Source: CAYOZL01 sp964408435 (GTDB lineage Bacteria > Bdellovibrionota_C > UBA2361 > SZUA-149 > CAYOZL01). Taken from it: a stretch of 33,242 bases of DNA. Below the pieces are notes generated by a model, which saw only the letters and a list, made by a program, of their open reading frames with translations, searched no databases and was not told the DNA's origin. Numbering within the stretch: position 1 is the stretch's first letter; each line of letters starts with the position of its first letter. The DNA is taken from NCBI GenBank assembly GCA_964408435.1, contig CAYOZL010000023.1, forward strand, positions 1-33,242. Direction: 5' to 3'. The translations under genes were made by a program, and so were the position numbers. Below are positions 1-7,703 of this stretch, in pieces.

Positions 1-330
<330 letters not shown>

Positions 331-346
331 TCCTTCCTTTTTTTTG

Positions 347-373
347 GTTAATCAGCTGCTTGCTCTGATTAAC
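347..373 (+). repeat. Spacer hairpin between 23S and 5S, with a half copy near 528
   Basis: GTTAATCAG (347-355) and CTGATTAAC (365-373) form a perfect 9-bp stem just after the 23S 3' end. The left arm plus loop, TTAATCAGCTGCTTGCTCT, recurs at about 526-544 shortly before 5S, but without the matching right arm. The position between the two rRNAs suggests a processing signal, which is inference. The rest of the spacer (374-609) shows no tRNA and no open reading frame that I believe. Confidence 0.5.
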
Positions 374-609
374 GTTTTTATAAGCGTTAGTTTTAGTTTG
401 TAGTCTTAGCTAGATTAAAGAATGGAGCTAAGAACTGAGTTTGAGTGTTGTTAAATCAACAGTTTTCTCAGCATTTATATGGATGTCCGTCTACCGGTAG
501 CAGAATACCGTGAGCAGTGTTTTTTTTAATCAGCTGCTTGCTCTTATATAGGGTAAGTGCTTTTTGGATTATTTGACATTGTTACACAGGTTTTTTATAC
601 CAATGTTCT

Positions 610-720
610 CCCTGGCGACTTTAGCGGAGGGGTCACACCTGATCCCATTCCGAACTCAGAAGTTAAGTCCTCCAGCGCCGATGATACTACTAATGGTGGG
701 AAAGTAGGTCGTTGCCAGGG
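610..720 (+). rRNA. rrf: 5S ribosomal RNA
   Basis: The stretch starts CCTGGCGAC and ends GTTGCCAGG, which pair as helix I. Inside is the conserved loop A/B text GATCCCATTCCGAACTCAGAAG (about 641-662) and the usual GGTGGGAAAGTAGGTC segment near the 3' end. Its length of about 111 nt fits 5S. The ends are inferred from helix I and may be off by one to three bases. A T-rich tract (721-738) follows directly and, together with helix I or independently, may act as the operon terminator. An open reading frame reads through this gene, but it is a by-product of the RNA sequence. Confidence 0.96.
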
Positions 721-906
721 TTTTTTCCTTTTTTTTATTTAGAAAATATTTTCGTCAATATTTTTCATTAACATATTCCCACTAATTAAGTTTTATACTT
801 TCTTCTTCAAAGCATTAGATCTCCGTCAAAGATACTATTTAAAAATATAAAGCGATTGGTATATATTCTTTATGCTAAGACTTTACTGTGCTAGCATTTT
901 TATAGG

Positions 907-2067
907 ATGAGTGAGAAAGTTTTATATTTAGCTGGGCCTGGTGATACAGTTGGATCTTTTGGTTACTGGCTAAAGCAAGAAGACGATCCTCGTCGGCTAG
1001 TCGTCACTTATTCACATCAGTTCTTTGCTTACTGTAAGAAATCAAATTCATCTGGTTATAGTCTTTCTTCTTGTGAGAAAAGAAATAAAAATAATTCTAA
1101 AAATATTATAGTAGAGAATCTTCCAATTAATTACTTTGTAAAAAGAGGTGTAGCCTATCATATCGCAAATATTATTTGGGTTCTTAAATGTTACTATAGA
1201 GTGTGTCTATTTAAACCTAGTTATATTATAGGAAGTACTGATTATTGGTTTTTGTTTTTACCGTTAAGCTTTTTTAAAATAAAACTATGTCCTCTTTTCC
1301 TTAATAAAATCTATGGTAAAAAAAACGAATCAAAGTTTAAAAAAATTATTAATAGGTTGAATTTTTTATTTTTTAATTTTTTTACTTATAAAATGTTCTG
1401 TCTTTCCGAGGGAATTAAGAAGCAGCTACTTCAAGTTGCTCCAAGTAAAAAAGGAAAGATTTTTATTTTTTTACCTTTTTATAGAAAAAACCAATTCGAG
1501 AAAGTGGAAGCTAACATAATAAAAGAGAAAATAATTATTATCTATCCTGGTAGAATAGAAGAAAATAAAGGGGTGTTTGATATAGTTGATTCTGCAAAAA
1601 ATTTAATTAATAAGGATTTCTATAATTTTAAATTTATTATATGTGGTGGTGGATCTGATTCGGAAAAGATGAAAGAGCTAGTTGATGGATTCAATTTAGG
1701 GGATTATTTTGAGTTTAAAGGTCATCTAAAAAAAGATCAGCTAGTTAAGCAAATATCGAGATCTAATGTTTTTGTTGCTCCTACCACTATAGATTTTTTA
1801 GAAGGTATGAATCAAACAGGAATTGAAGCAGCTCTTTGTAATAGGCCAATTATAATAACAGAAGTTTGCCCTGTGGTAGATTACCTAGGTAACGGTTCTT
1901 ACAAGATTGCACCAAGTAATCCTGAAGAAATTGCTAGAGCAATCCTTAAGCTATATCAAGAGCGAGATTTTTTTGAAGAAAAAAAAGAAGCTTGTAAAAA
2001 TATTTGTGAGAAATTTCAAGATAATAATAATTCATTAGCTTTTAGTTTGTTAGAAAATTTAAACTGA
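907..2067 (+). CDS. GT4-like glycosyltransferase (GT-B fold)
   Basis: This 386-residue protein is a likely retaining, nucleotide-sugar-dependent glycosyltransferase of surface polysaccharide synthesis. The C-terminal half carries the family 4 landmarks: PGRIEENKGV at about 214-223, a glycine-rich CGGGSD near residue 247, and the E-x7-E pair in EGMNQTGIEA (E299 and E307) that contacts the sugar nucleotide. The N-terminal half is poorly conserved, lysine-rich and has a hydrophobic stretch (about residues 110-130), as in membrane-associated members. The ATG at 907 follows a weak purine tract. It is the first gene after the rRNA operon, on the same strand, and is followed after 27 bases by the GT61-like gene. 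The sugar specificity cannot be read from the sequence. Confidence 0.85.
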   Translation: MSEKVLYLAGPGDTVGSFGYWLKQEDDPRRLVVTYSHQFFAYCKKSNSSGYSLSSCEKRNKNNSKNIIVENLPINYFVKRGVAYHIANIIWVLKCYYRVCLFKPSYIIGSTDYWFLFLPLSFFKIKLCPLFLNKIYGKKNESKFKKIINRLNFLFFNFFTYKMFCLSEGIKKQLLQVAPSKKGKIFIFLPFYRKNQFEKVEANIIKEKIIIIYPGRIEENKGVFDIVDSAKNLINKDFYNFKFIICGGGSDSEKMKELVDGFNLGDYFEFKGHLKKDQLVKQISRSNVFVAPTTIDFLEGMNQTGIEAALCNRPIIITEVCPVVDYLGNGSYKIAPSNPEEIARAILKLYQERDFFEEKKEACKNICEKFQDNNNSLAFSLLENLN

Positions 2068-2094
2068 CATATAGAAAATAACCGGCAGAAAGAA

Positions 2095-3276
2095 TTGGAA
2101 GATATAAATAAAACTTTACGAAATAAAATTATAGAGTATTATTTTAAACGCCTTAGTAGTAAATTGTTTAATTGGAAAGGAGTTTCTCTAGATTCAATTT
2201 CTGAAAAATCAATATCAATATGTCCTAGCTATAAAATAGAAGCAATTACACCTTATTATAAAGTTGAACATGAGAATCGTATTTTTGGGGGTAGAAATAT
2301 CAATGCTAGGGATGTAATAGAAAAAACTTTAAATAGAAAAGAAATAGAATTTAGAGAAGTTAAAGTACATAAAATTAACTATGCTGTATTAAATAATGGG
2401 TCAGTATATTGTAAGGATAGGAAGATAGAGCTTAGGCACATATCTGAGCAAAAAATTGATTTGAAGCCTAGGAACAAGGTTGTTGAAATTGATAAAGCAG
2501 CATTAGTTGATTCTTCTGCTGGTTCGACTTGGTTCGGACATTGGTTATTAGATATTATGCCAGCTCAACTTTTAACTAGTAAACTTGCTGAAGGTTTAGG
2601 CTATTGCAGGGAGGAATATCAGCATGAGTTCAGGTATCGTGAAATTTTTAGGCTGGAGAAGAAATGGAAAGAGAGAAGTGCAGTAATAAGAAATCTATAC
2701 ATTGTAGATGATTTTGCGCAGAACCCAAGTAAGACATTAAGATATCATGAATTAAAGAAGAGGATGAGGCAAAACTTCTCAAGCAAAAACAAAAATGAAA
2801 AGCGTGTTTTTCTCAAACGAGGAAAAACTGGTGTTACTAGAGAACTTAGTAATGAAAATGAAATTGCCTCTGTTTTAGAAAAACAAGGTTATATTTGTGT
2901 TGATGTAAGCTCACCTCTCGATGTATTGCTTGAAGCATTATTCGATGCTGATGTAGTTATTTCTACTGAAGGTTCCCATCTTGCTCATAGTCTATATGCA
3001 ATGAAAAAGAATGGAACTATGATAATTTTAACCCCACCATATTTAGTTCATACTACTGTTGCGGATGTTGGAGTTTTTCTAGGCATACTTTCAGGTTTAT
3101 TTGTATGTGAAATAGCAAATGCAGCAATAGGCTCATTCTATGCTGATATAGATGAGATGCTAAATTTTATTGATGATACTTTGAATTATTCAAAAGAAAC
3201 AACGAATAGATTAAATGATTATGTTGAGAAAGTTTTAAATTTATGTCCTAAGAATGAATATCACTTATATGAATGA
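2095..3276 (+). CDS. GT61-like glycosyltransferase (DUF563 type)
   Basis: This 393-residue protein resembles the GT61/DUF563 family used in capsule and other glycan assembly. Recognisable parts are FGHWLLDIMPAQ near residue 147 (the family's HW-x-D-x-x-P segment), FLKRG followed by RELSNENE (the usual arginine and NE block), and ADVVISTEGSHLAHSLYAM near 285-303. That last segment stands where the family has a G-x-HGAxLTN motif, with the histidine kept. The start chosen is TTG at 2095, the first in-frame start after the previous stop; the ribosome binding site is weak, so a later start is possible. It sits 27 bases behind the GT4-like gene, so one transcript is likely. The acceptor and sugar are unknown. 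Confidence 0.75.
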   Translation: MEDINKTLRNKIIEYYFKRLSSKLFNWKGVSLDSISEKSISICPSYKIEAITPYYKVEHENRIFGGRNINARDVIEKTLNRKEIEFREVKVHKINYAVLNNGSVYCKDRKIELRHISEQKIDLKPRNKVVEIDKAALVDSSAGSTWFGHWLLDIMPAQLLTSKLAEGLGYCREEYQHEFRYREIFRLEKKWKERSAVIRNLYIVDDFAQNPSKTLRYHELKKRMRQNFSSKNKNEKRVFLKRGKTGVTRELSNENEIASVLEKQGYICVDVSSPLDVLLEALFDADVVISTEGSHLAHSLYAMKKNGTMIILTPPYLVHTTVADVGVFLGILSGLFVCEIANAAIGSFYADIDEMLNFIDDTLNYSKETTNRLNDYVEKVLNLCPKNEYHLYE

Positions 3277-3350
3277 AAGTGCTTACAGTATGAAGAGTTT
3301 ATTTAGAATGGCTTACGCGTTTCGATTTTCAGTTTGGATAGGATTTAATT

Positions 3351-3498
3351 ATATAGTTGACTCAGTTTAATTTTCAGTTAAGTGGCTTCGCCTAATTTTA
3401 CTAAAAATCAACCTGAGTCAACTATATGTTGTTATCCGCTGCGCTCGGCAATATACTAGTCAAGATTTAAACGTAAAACTAAATCACGACTAGTATAT
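3351..3498 (-). repeat. Bipartite hairpin repeat, copy 1 (most intact)
   Basis: There are two perfect inverted repeats back to back. ATATAGTTGACTCAG (3351-3365) pairs with CTGAGTCAACTATAT (3413-3427), 15 bp around a 47-base interior. ATATACTAGTC (3451-3461) pairs with GACTAGTATAT (3488-3498), 11 bp. Between them on the minus strand is the constant word TTGCCGAGCGCAGCGG (3451-3436). Read on the minus strand, the copy runs small hairpin, constant word, large hairpin, the same order as the copy at 11365-11510 on the plus strand. No T tract follows the stems, so they are not simple terminators. Confidence 0.85.
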
Positions 3499-3521
3499 AG
3501 ACGATATGTTTTATTTATATA

Positions 3522-4475
3522 ATGATGATTGTTATGAATTTAGCGATAGTTGTAATAGGAAGAAATGAGAGTGAAAGGATTAAAGAATGCTTTGAATCTG
3601 TTGCATCATCAAAATATAAATTTTGTTATATAGATTCCAATTCTTCAGATGATAGCATTAGTATTGCTAAAAAATATACAAATCTTACATCTTCAATTGA
3701 TACTCCTTTTTCTGCGGGAAAAGCAAGGAATAAAGGTGTAGAGCTAATTAAGCAAAGCTTTCCTGGGGTTAAATATATTCAGTTTATTGATGGTGACTGT
3801 GTCATAGATAGTCAGTGGATAGAAAGAGCAAAATCATTTCTAACTGAACATAAAGACTCTGCAGTTGTTTGTGGAATTAGAAAAGAAAAATCTCCAATTG
3901 AAAGTATATATAATAGATTATGTGAATATGAATGGAATCCTAACTATGGAAGTATTCTAGGTTGTGGAGGAGATTTTATGGTTAAGTTATCTGCCTTTGA
4001 TGAGGTGAATGGTTTTGACTCTAGAATTACAGCAGGAGAAGAACCAGAGTTGTGTCTTCGAATAAGAACGAATGGCTGGAAGATCTATCGACTACATATT
4101 CCAATGAGCACCCATGATGCTAATATAGAGTCCTTTAAGCAGTATGCAAAAAGAGTTCAAAGAGCAGGATATGCTTTTACTTATGGTTTTTTTAAGCATT
4201 TTAAAATTCTATTTAATTTAAGGCCGGTATTAAGAATCTTATTCTGGGGAATCTTTCTTCCTCTTTTAATTGTTACTGTAAATTATAAGTTTTTATTTTT
4301 ATATCTTATTCAATTTTTAAGATTATTTGTTAAAAGTGAAATTAAAGAAACAAAAGTAAGAGTATACCAAGCTTTTTTTCTCAGCTTTGGGAAATTTTTT
4401 GAAGCTATCGGCATGTTAAAAGCTATATATGTATTGTTTATATCTAAATCTCCAAATATAATTGAATATAAATGA
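3522..4475 (+). CDS. GT2 family glycosyltransferase, membrane-anchored
   Basis: This 317-residue GT-A-fold family 2 glycosyltransferase begins with the nucleotide-binding strand NLAIVVIGRNESERI. Asp-rich text DSNSSDDS follows near residue 45, and the metal-binding DGD motif is at 90-92 (FIDGDC). GEEPEL near residue 175 stands where the family has the ED catalytic-base region. Two hydrophobic segments near residues 235-275 would anchor it to the inner membrane. Its stop overlaps the next start by 4 bases (ATGA), so the two are translationally coupled. I see no good ribosome binding site. The start could be the ATG at 3522 or the in-frame ATG at 3534, just ahead of the Rossmann strand. Confidence 0.87.
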   Translation: MMIVMNLAIVVIGRNESERIKECFESVASSKYKFCYIDSNSSDDSISIAKKYTNLTSSIDTPFSAGKARNKGVELIKQSFPGVKYIQFIDGDCVIDSQWIERAKSFLTEHKDSAVVCGIRKEKSPIESIYNRLCEYEWNPNYGSILGCGGDFMVKLSAFDEVNGFDSRITAGEEPELCLRIRTNGWKIYRLHIPMSTHDANIESFKQYAKRVQRAGYAFTYGFFKHFKILFNLRPVLRILFWGIFLPLLIVTVNYKFLFLYLIQFLRLFVKSEIKETKVRVYQAFFLSFGKFFEAIGMLKAIYVLFISKSPNIIEYK

Positions 4476-5461
4476 TATCCTTTGTAAAAACTTTAATAGT
4501 CATTGTTAATTTTAGAACTCCAGATCTAGTAGTGAATTGTATAAATTCAATTAGTTTAGAAATCAAAGAGAGGAAGGATGTTAGGGTCGTTGTAATTGAT
4601 AATTTTTCTCAAGATGATTCTGAGGAAATTATTTCTAATTCAATTGAAAAAAATGATTATTCAAACTGGTGTGAATTTAGAGCCTTGAAGAAAAATGGAG
4701 GTTTTGCTTGGGGGAATAATCAAGCAATTGGTTCTTATTTGAATAAATCTAATCCTCCTGAATATATATGGTTGTTGAATCCAGATACTCTTGTTTTGCC
4801 AGATGCGCTCATAAATTTGGAAAATATTTTGAATACTTATCCAGATATTGGGATTGTTGGAAGTAGGATAGAGAATGCAGATGGTAGTATTCGTTCTAGT
4901 GCATTTAGGTTTCATTCTTCTTTGGGAGAGTTGGAGAACGCTCTAAGTATTGGTTTTGTTAGTTCAATTTTAAGAAATCATATTGTTGCTCCGAAACCTC
5001 AGAACGAGTTTATGGAAACTGATTGGGTTAGTGGTGCAAGCATGATGGTAAGAAAAGAAGTGTTTGATTATATCGGGTTACTAGATGAAGAGTATTTTTT
5101 ATATTTTGAAGAAACAGATTTTTGTTTAAGGGCTTCTAGAAGTGGCTTTAAGACATATTATGTGCCTGAAAGTAGAATAATTCATTTTGTTGGGAAAAGT
5201 ACAGCTGTCACTGGAGAGCAGGCAGTCTATAAAAGAAGACCAAAATATTGGTTTGATTCAAGGAAATTATTCTTTACTAAAAATTATGGAAGAATGACTT
5301 TTCATCTAGCTAATTTATTTTGGATATTTGCAAACCCATTAGGGAGTATTTATAAATATGTTCGCAAGAAGGAAAATAGCAATCCACCATATTTGTGGTT
5401 AGATTTTGTCTACTACTACTATTTAGACAATTTTTATAGAAAATTTAGGATAAAAGTATAA
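4472..5461 (+). CDS. GT2 family glycosyltransferase, rhamnosyltransferase-like (WbbL type)
   Basis: This 329-residue protein follows the pattern of WbbL/RfbF-type rhamnosyltransferases: TLIVIVNFRTPDLVVNCINS at the start, VVVIDNFSQDDS, NGGFAWGNNQAI, then LNPDT at 102-106 (the DxD-like metal site). WVSGASMMVRKEVFDYIGLLDE and FLYFEETDFCLRASRSG follow, the latter holding the ED catalytic region. The start overlaps the end of the previous GT2 gene by 4 bases, and the stop shares a base with the following acyltransferase start, so the three genes form one tightly coupled unit. Transfer of a deoxysugar such as rhamnose to a glycan chain is inferred from family resemblance only. Confidence 0.87.
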   Translation: MISFVKTLIVIVNFRTPDLVVNCINSISLEIKERKDVRVVVIDNFSQDDSEEIISNSIEKNDYSNWCEFRALKKNGGFAWGNNQAIGSYLNKSNPPEYIWLLNPDTLVLPDALINLENILNTYPDIGIVGSRIENADGSIRSSAFRFHSSLGELENALSIGFVSSILRNHIVAPKPQNEFMETDWVSGASMMVRKEVFDYIGLLDEEYFLYFEETDFCLRASRSGFKTYYVPESRIIHFVGKSTAVTGEQAVYKRRPKYWFDSRKLFFTKNYGRMTFHLANLFWIFANPLGSIYKYVRKKENSNPPYLWLDFVYYYYLDNFYRKFRIKV

Positions 5462-6051
5462 TGGATAAAAAAAATAACATTTCTGTCAAGACTCGTCCAT
5501 TAAGTGATGTTGAGTTAGGCTCAAAAAATCTTAATCCTACTGGTATAAGTTTTTTAGATTTAATCTTGGAAGATTTTAAAACTCATGATAGCAGTCTTTT
5601 TAATCCAGGTTTTATAGCGTTATTTGTTCATCGCTTCGGAAATTTAAGGATGAGTGTAAGGATGCGCTTGTTGAGAATGCCATTATCATTGATATACATG
5701 ATTTTATATAATTTTGTATTATATGTATTTGGCATTAAACTATCCTATACCGTAAAGCTAGGCCGAAGAGTTCGTATTTGGCATCATGGCGGAATAGTTC
5801 TAGGGGCTTTGTCGATAGGAGATGATGTAATTATTCGTCATAATGTAACTATGGGAGTTAGTAGAAATGGAGACCCTAGATGGTTAAAGCCTATCATTGA
5901 AGATAGCTGTGAAATTGGAGCTGGCGCTGTTATTGTTGGGGATATCACTGTGGGCAAGAATTGTTTGGTTGGGGCAAATGTTGTTCTTAGTAAAGATTTG
6001 CCGGCGAATAGTAAAGCAGTCGCTAGTATGCCAACTATAAAAAAGAAATAA
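5461..6051 (+). CDS. Left-handed beta-helix acyltransferase (serine acetyltransferase-like, WcaB/EpsM type)
   Basis: This 196-residue protein belongs to the CysE-like hexapeptide-repeat acyltransferases. The C-terminal half holds the repeat coil, with RIWHHGGIVLGALSIGDDV (His108-His109 near the active-site position), IIRHNVTMGV, then EIGAGAVIVGDITVGKNC and VGANVVLSKDLP. The N-terminus is short and contains a hydrophobic stretch (about residues 68-88), unlike housekeeping CysE with its long helical domain. Its 1-base overlap with the rhamnosyltransferase-like gene argues for O-acetylation of a surface sugar rather than cysteine synthesis. It is the last gene of the forward run; the next gene is convergent with only 5 bases between. 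Confidence 0.82.
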   Translation: MDKKNNISVKTRPLSDVELGSKNLNPTGISFLDLILEDFKTHDSSLFNPGFIALFVHRFGNLRMSVRMRLLRMPLSLIYMILYNFVLYVFGIKLSYTVKLGRRVRIWHHGGIVLGALSIGDDVIIRHNVTMGVSRNGDPRWLKPIIEDSCEIGAGAVIVGDITVGKNCLVGANVVLSKDLPANSKAVASMPTIKKK

Positions 6052-6056
6052 ATATT

Positions 6057-7442
6057 TTAGATCTCAATTTTTTCTAAGTGCTCTGCCGGAGATGATTTCC
6101 AGCTATATTTTTCTTCTAAGTAATTAGAAAAAGACTTACTTGAATCAGGTTCTCCATGAACTACTTTTACGAAATTAGGGTTTCCATTACATGAATCAAT
6201 CCATCTAGTCATTTCACTTTTATCTCCGTGTGCTGATAGTCCAGAAATAGTTTCTACTCTTGCTCTGATAGGAACATGTTTACCATATATTTTTACGTTC
6301 TCAGCACCAGATTGAATAACTTGTCCTCTTGTTCCTCTACCTTGATAGCCAACAAATAAAACAATATTTTTCTCATCTGGTAACTGATTTTTCATATGAT
6401 GCAAGATTCTTCCACCTGTAACCATTCCACTAGCTGAGATTATAATTCGTGCACCTTTTTCATTATTGAGTCTTTTTGACTGTGCAACGCTATGACACAT
6501 ATACGTTCTTTCGCTTTTTAGTGGAGTATCCCCAGAATTAATAATCTTTCTAGTGTCTGCATCGAAGTCATGTTTGTATTTTTTATATATTCCAGTTGCA
6601 TCAACTGCCATTGGGGAATCTATATATACTGGAAGAACAGGGATCTCTCCTTTTCTTTCAAGTCCGGCTATTTCATATAGTAGGGATTGAGTTCTTCCAA
6701 TTGCAAAAGATGGAATTATAACTGCTCCATCATTAGTAACAGCTGAGTTGATAATTTTTGTTATCTTATCTCTGATATTACTATCTTTATGGTCTCTACT
6801 TCCGTATGTTGATTCAATTAAAAGTAAATCTCCAAAATCTAAGCCTTTAGGGTCTGGTAAAAGAGGAGAGTCGTATCTTCCTAAATCTCCAGAGAAAGTA
6901 ATGACTTTACCTCCTAATTCTAAATTAAAACAAAGGGAGCCAAGTATATGGCCAGCACAAACTGATTTTAGATAAATTTTTGGTAAGACTTCTACATTCT
7001 CATCTCTTTTAAAAGTTTTTAATTTTAATAAAGCAGAATGCGCGTCATCTAAATCAAATAGTGGTTTTGCAGGTTTATGTTTTGAAGTTTTATGTTTATT
7101 CGCGTAGTAGGCTTCTTGCTCTTGTAAGTGAGCTGAGTCTGGAAGTAGCAAGTGTAATAAGTCTTTTGTAGGTTCAGAGCAGTAGATAGGTCCTTTAAAT
7201 CCTTTTTTGCAAACTAAAGGTAAGTATCCGCTATGGTCAATGTGAGCATGAGTAAGAATAATGCAGTCTAGTTCTTTAGGATTAAAACTAGGCTTATCCC
7301 AGTTTCTTAAGCGCAGTTCTTTTCTACCTTGAAAAATTCCACAATCTATCAATATTTTCTTATCTTCATATTCGACTAAGTATTTAGAACCAGTTACTGT
7401 TCCTGCTGCACCATGAAAGCTAACTCTTACTGTATTTGCCAT
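6057..7442 (-). CDS. MBL-fold/beta-CASP metallo-hydrolase, RNA-processing exonuclease family (YSH1/CPSF-like)
   Basis: This is a complete 461-residue metallo-beta-lactamase protein with a beta-CASP insertion. Visible motifs are THAHIDHSG with zinc ligands H65, H67, D69 and H70, then GHILGS, SGDLGRYDSPLLPDP, ESTYGSRDH, the beta-CASP block IPSFAIGRTQSLLYEI, SASGMVTGG and the final ligand region ISGLSAHGD. Bacterial homologues are annotated as RNA-processing exonucleases or MBL-fold hydrolases; whether this one acts on RNA is inferred from the family. It reads away from the kinase-like gene and ends 5 bases from the convergent acyltransferase. The upstream 260-base gap (7443-7703) must hold divergent promoters for it and for the kinase-like gene. 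Confidence 0.9.
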   Translation of the reverse strand: MANTVRVSFHGAAGTVTGSKYLVEYEDKKILIDCGIFQGRKELRLRNWDKPSFNPKELDCIILTHAHIDHSGYLPLVCKKGFKGPIYCSEPTKDLLHLLLPDSAHLQEQEAYYANKHKTSKHKPAKPLFDLDDAHSALLKLKTFKRDENVEVLPKIYLKSVCAGHILGSLCFNLELGGKVITFSGDLGRYDSPLLPDPKGLDFGDLLLIESTYGSRDHKDSNIRDKITKIINSAVTNDGAVIIPSFAIGRTQSLLYEIAGLERKGEIPVLPVYIDSPMAVDATGIYKKYKHDFDADTRKIINSGDTPLKSERTYMCHSVAQSKRLNNEKGARIIISASGMVTGGRILHHMKNQLPDEKNIVLFVGYQGRGTRGQVIQSGAENVKIYGKHVPIRARVETISGLSAHGDKSEMTRWIDSCNGNPNFVKVVHGEPDSSKSFSNYLEEKYSWKSSPAEHLEKIEI

Positions 7443-7703
7443 AATCTGTTATAATTAAACATTTTTAGAGAATTAAAAAGGAATTAAAAAGAAAACCGTA
7501 AGCTCTCTTTCATCTAACTTAAAGTTTTTTAAAAAAAATATAAAATCTATTTAATTTAGATATTTAAATCTCAGCTAAGAGCCCTAAATCACAGATTATT
7601 TCCTTTTAGCTTAATGTAACTAAAGTTCAAGTATGCATTAGTCGATTATTAACAGAGTTAGTAAGATTATATTTTTTTAGGGTTAATTCAGAAGGGTTTT
7701 AAG

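Noticed and set aside
331..609. tRNA gene in the 23S-5S spacer
   Set aside because: No T-loop consensus or cloverleaf could be found; only the small hairpin and its half copy are visible.
557..742. 61-residue open reading frame over the 5S gene
   Set aside because: It lies on top of the 5S rRNA, whose sequence and secondary structure explain it fully.
3351..3498. Reading the hairpin elements as CRISPR repeats or spacers
   Set aside because: The copies are kilobases apart, have no regular spacing, differ in their arms and lie in both orientations. No cas gene is present.
6748..6975. Forward open reading frame inside the MBL-fold gene
   Set aside because: It is antisense to a well-conserved gene with all motifs. 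The same applies to antisense frames at 4661-4915, 8324-8572, 18371-18637, 25868-26068, 26749-27057 and 31358-31561.
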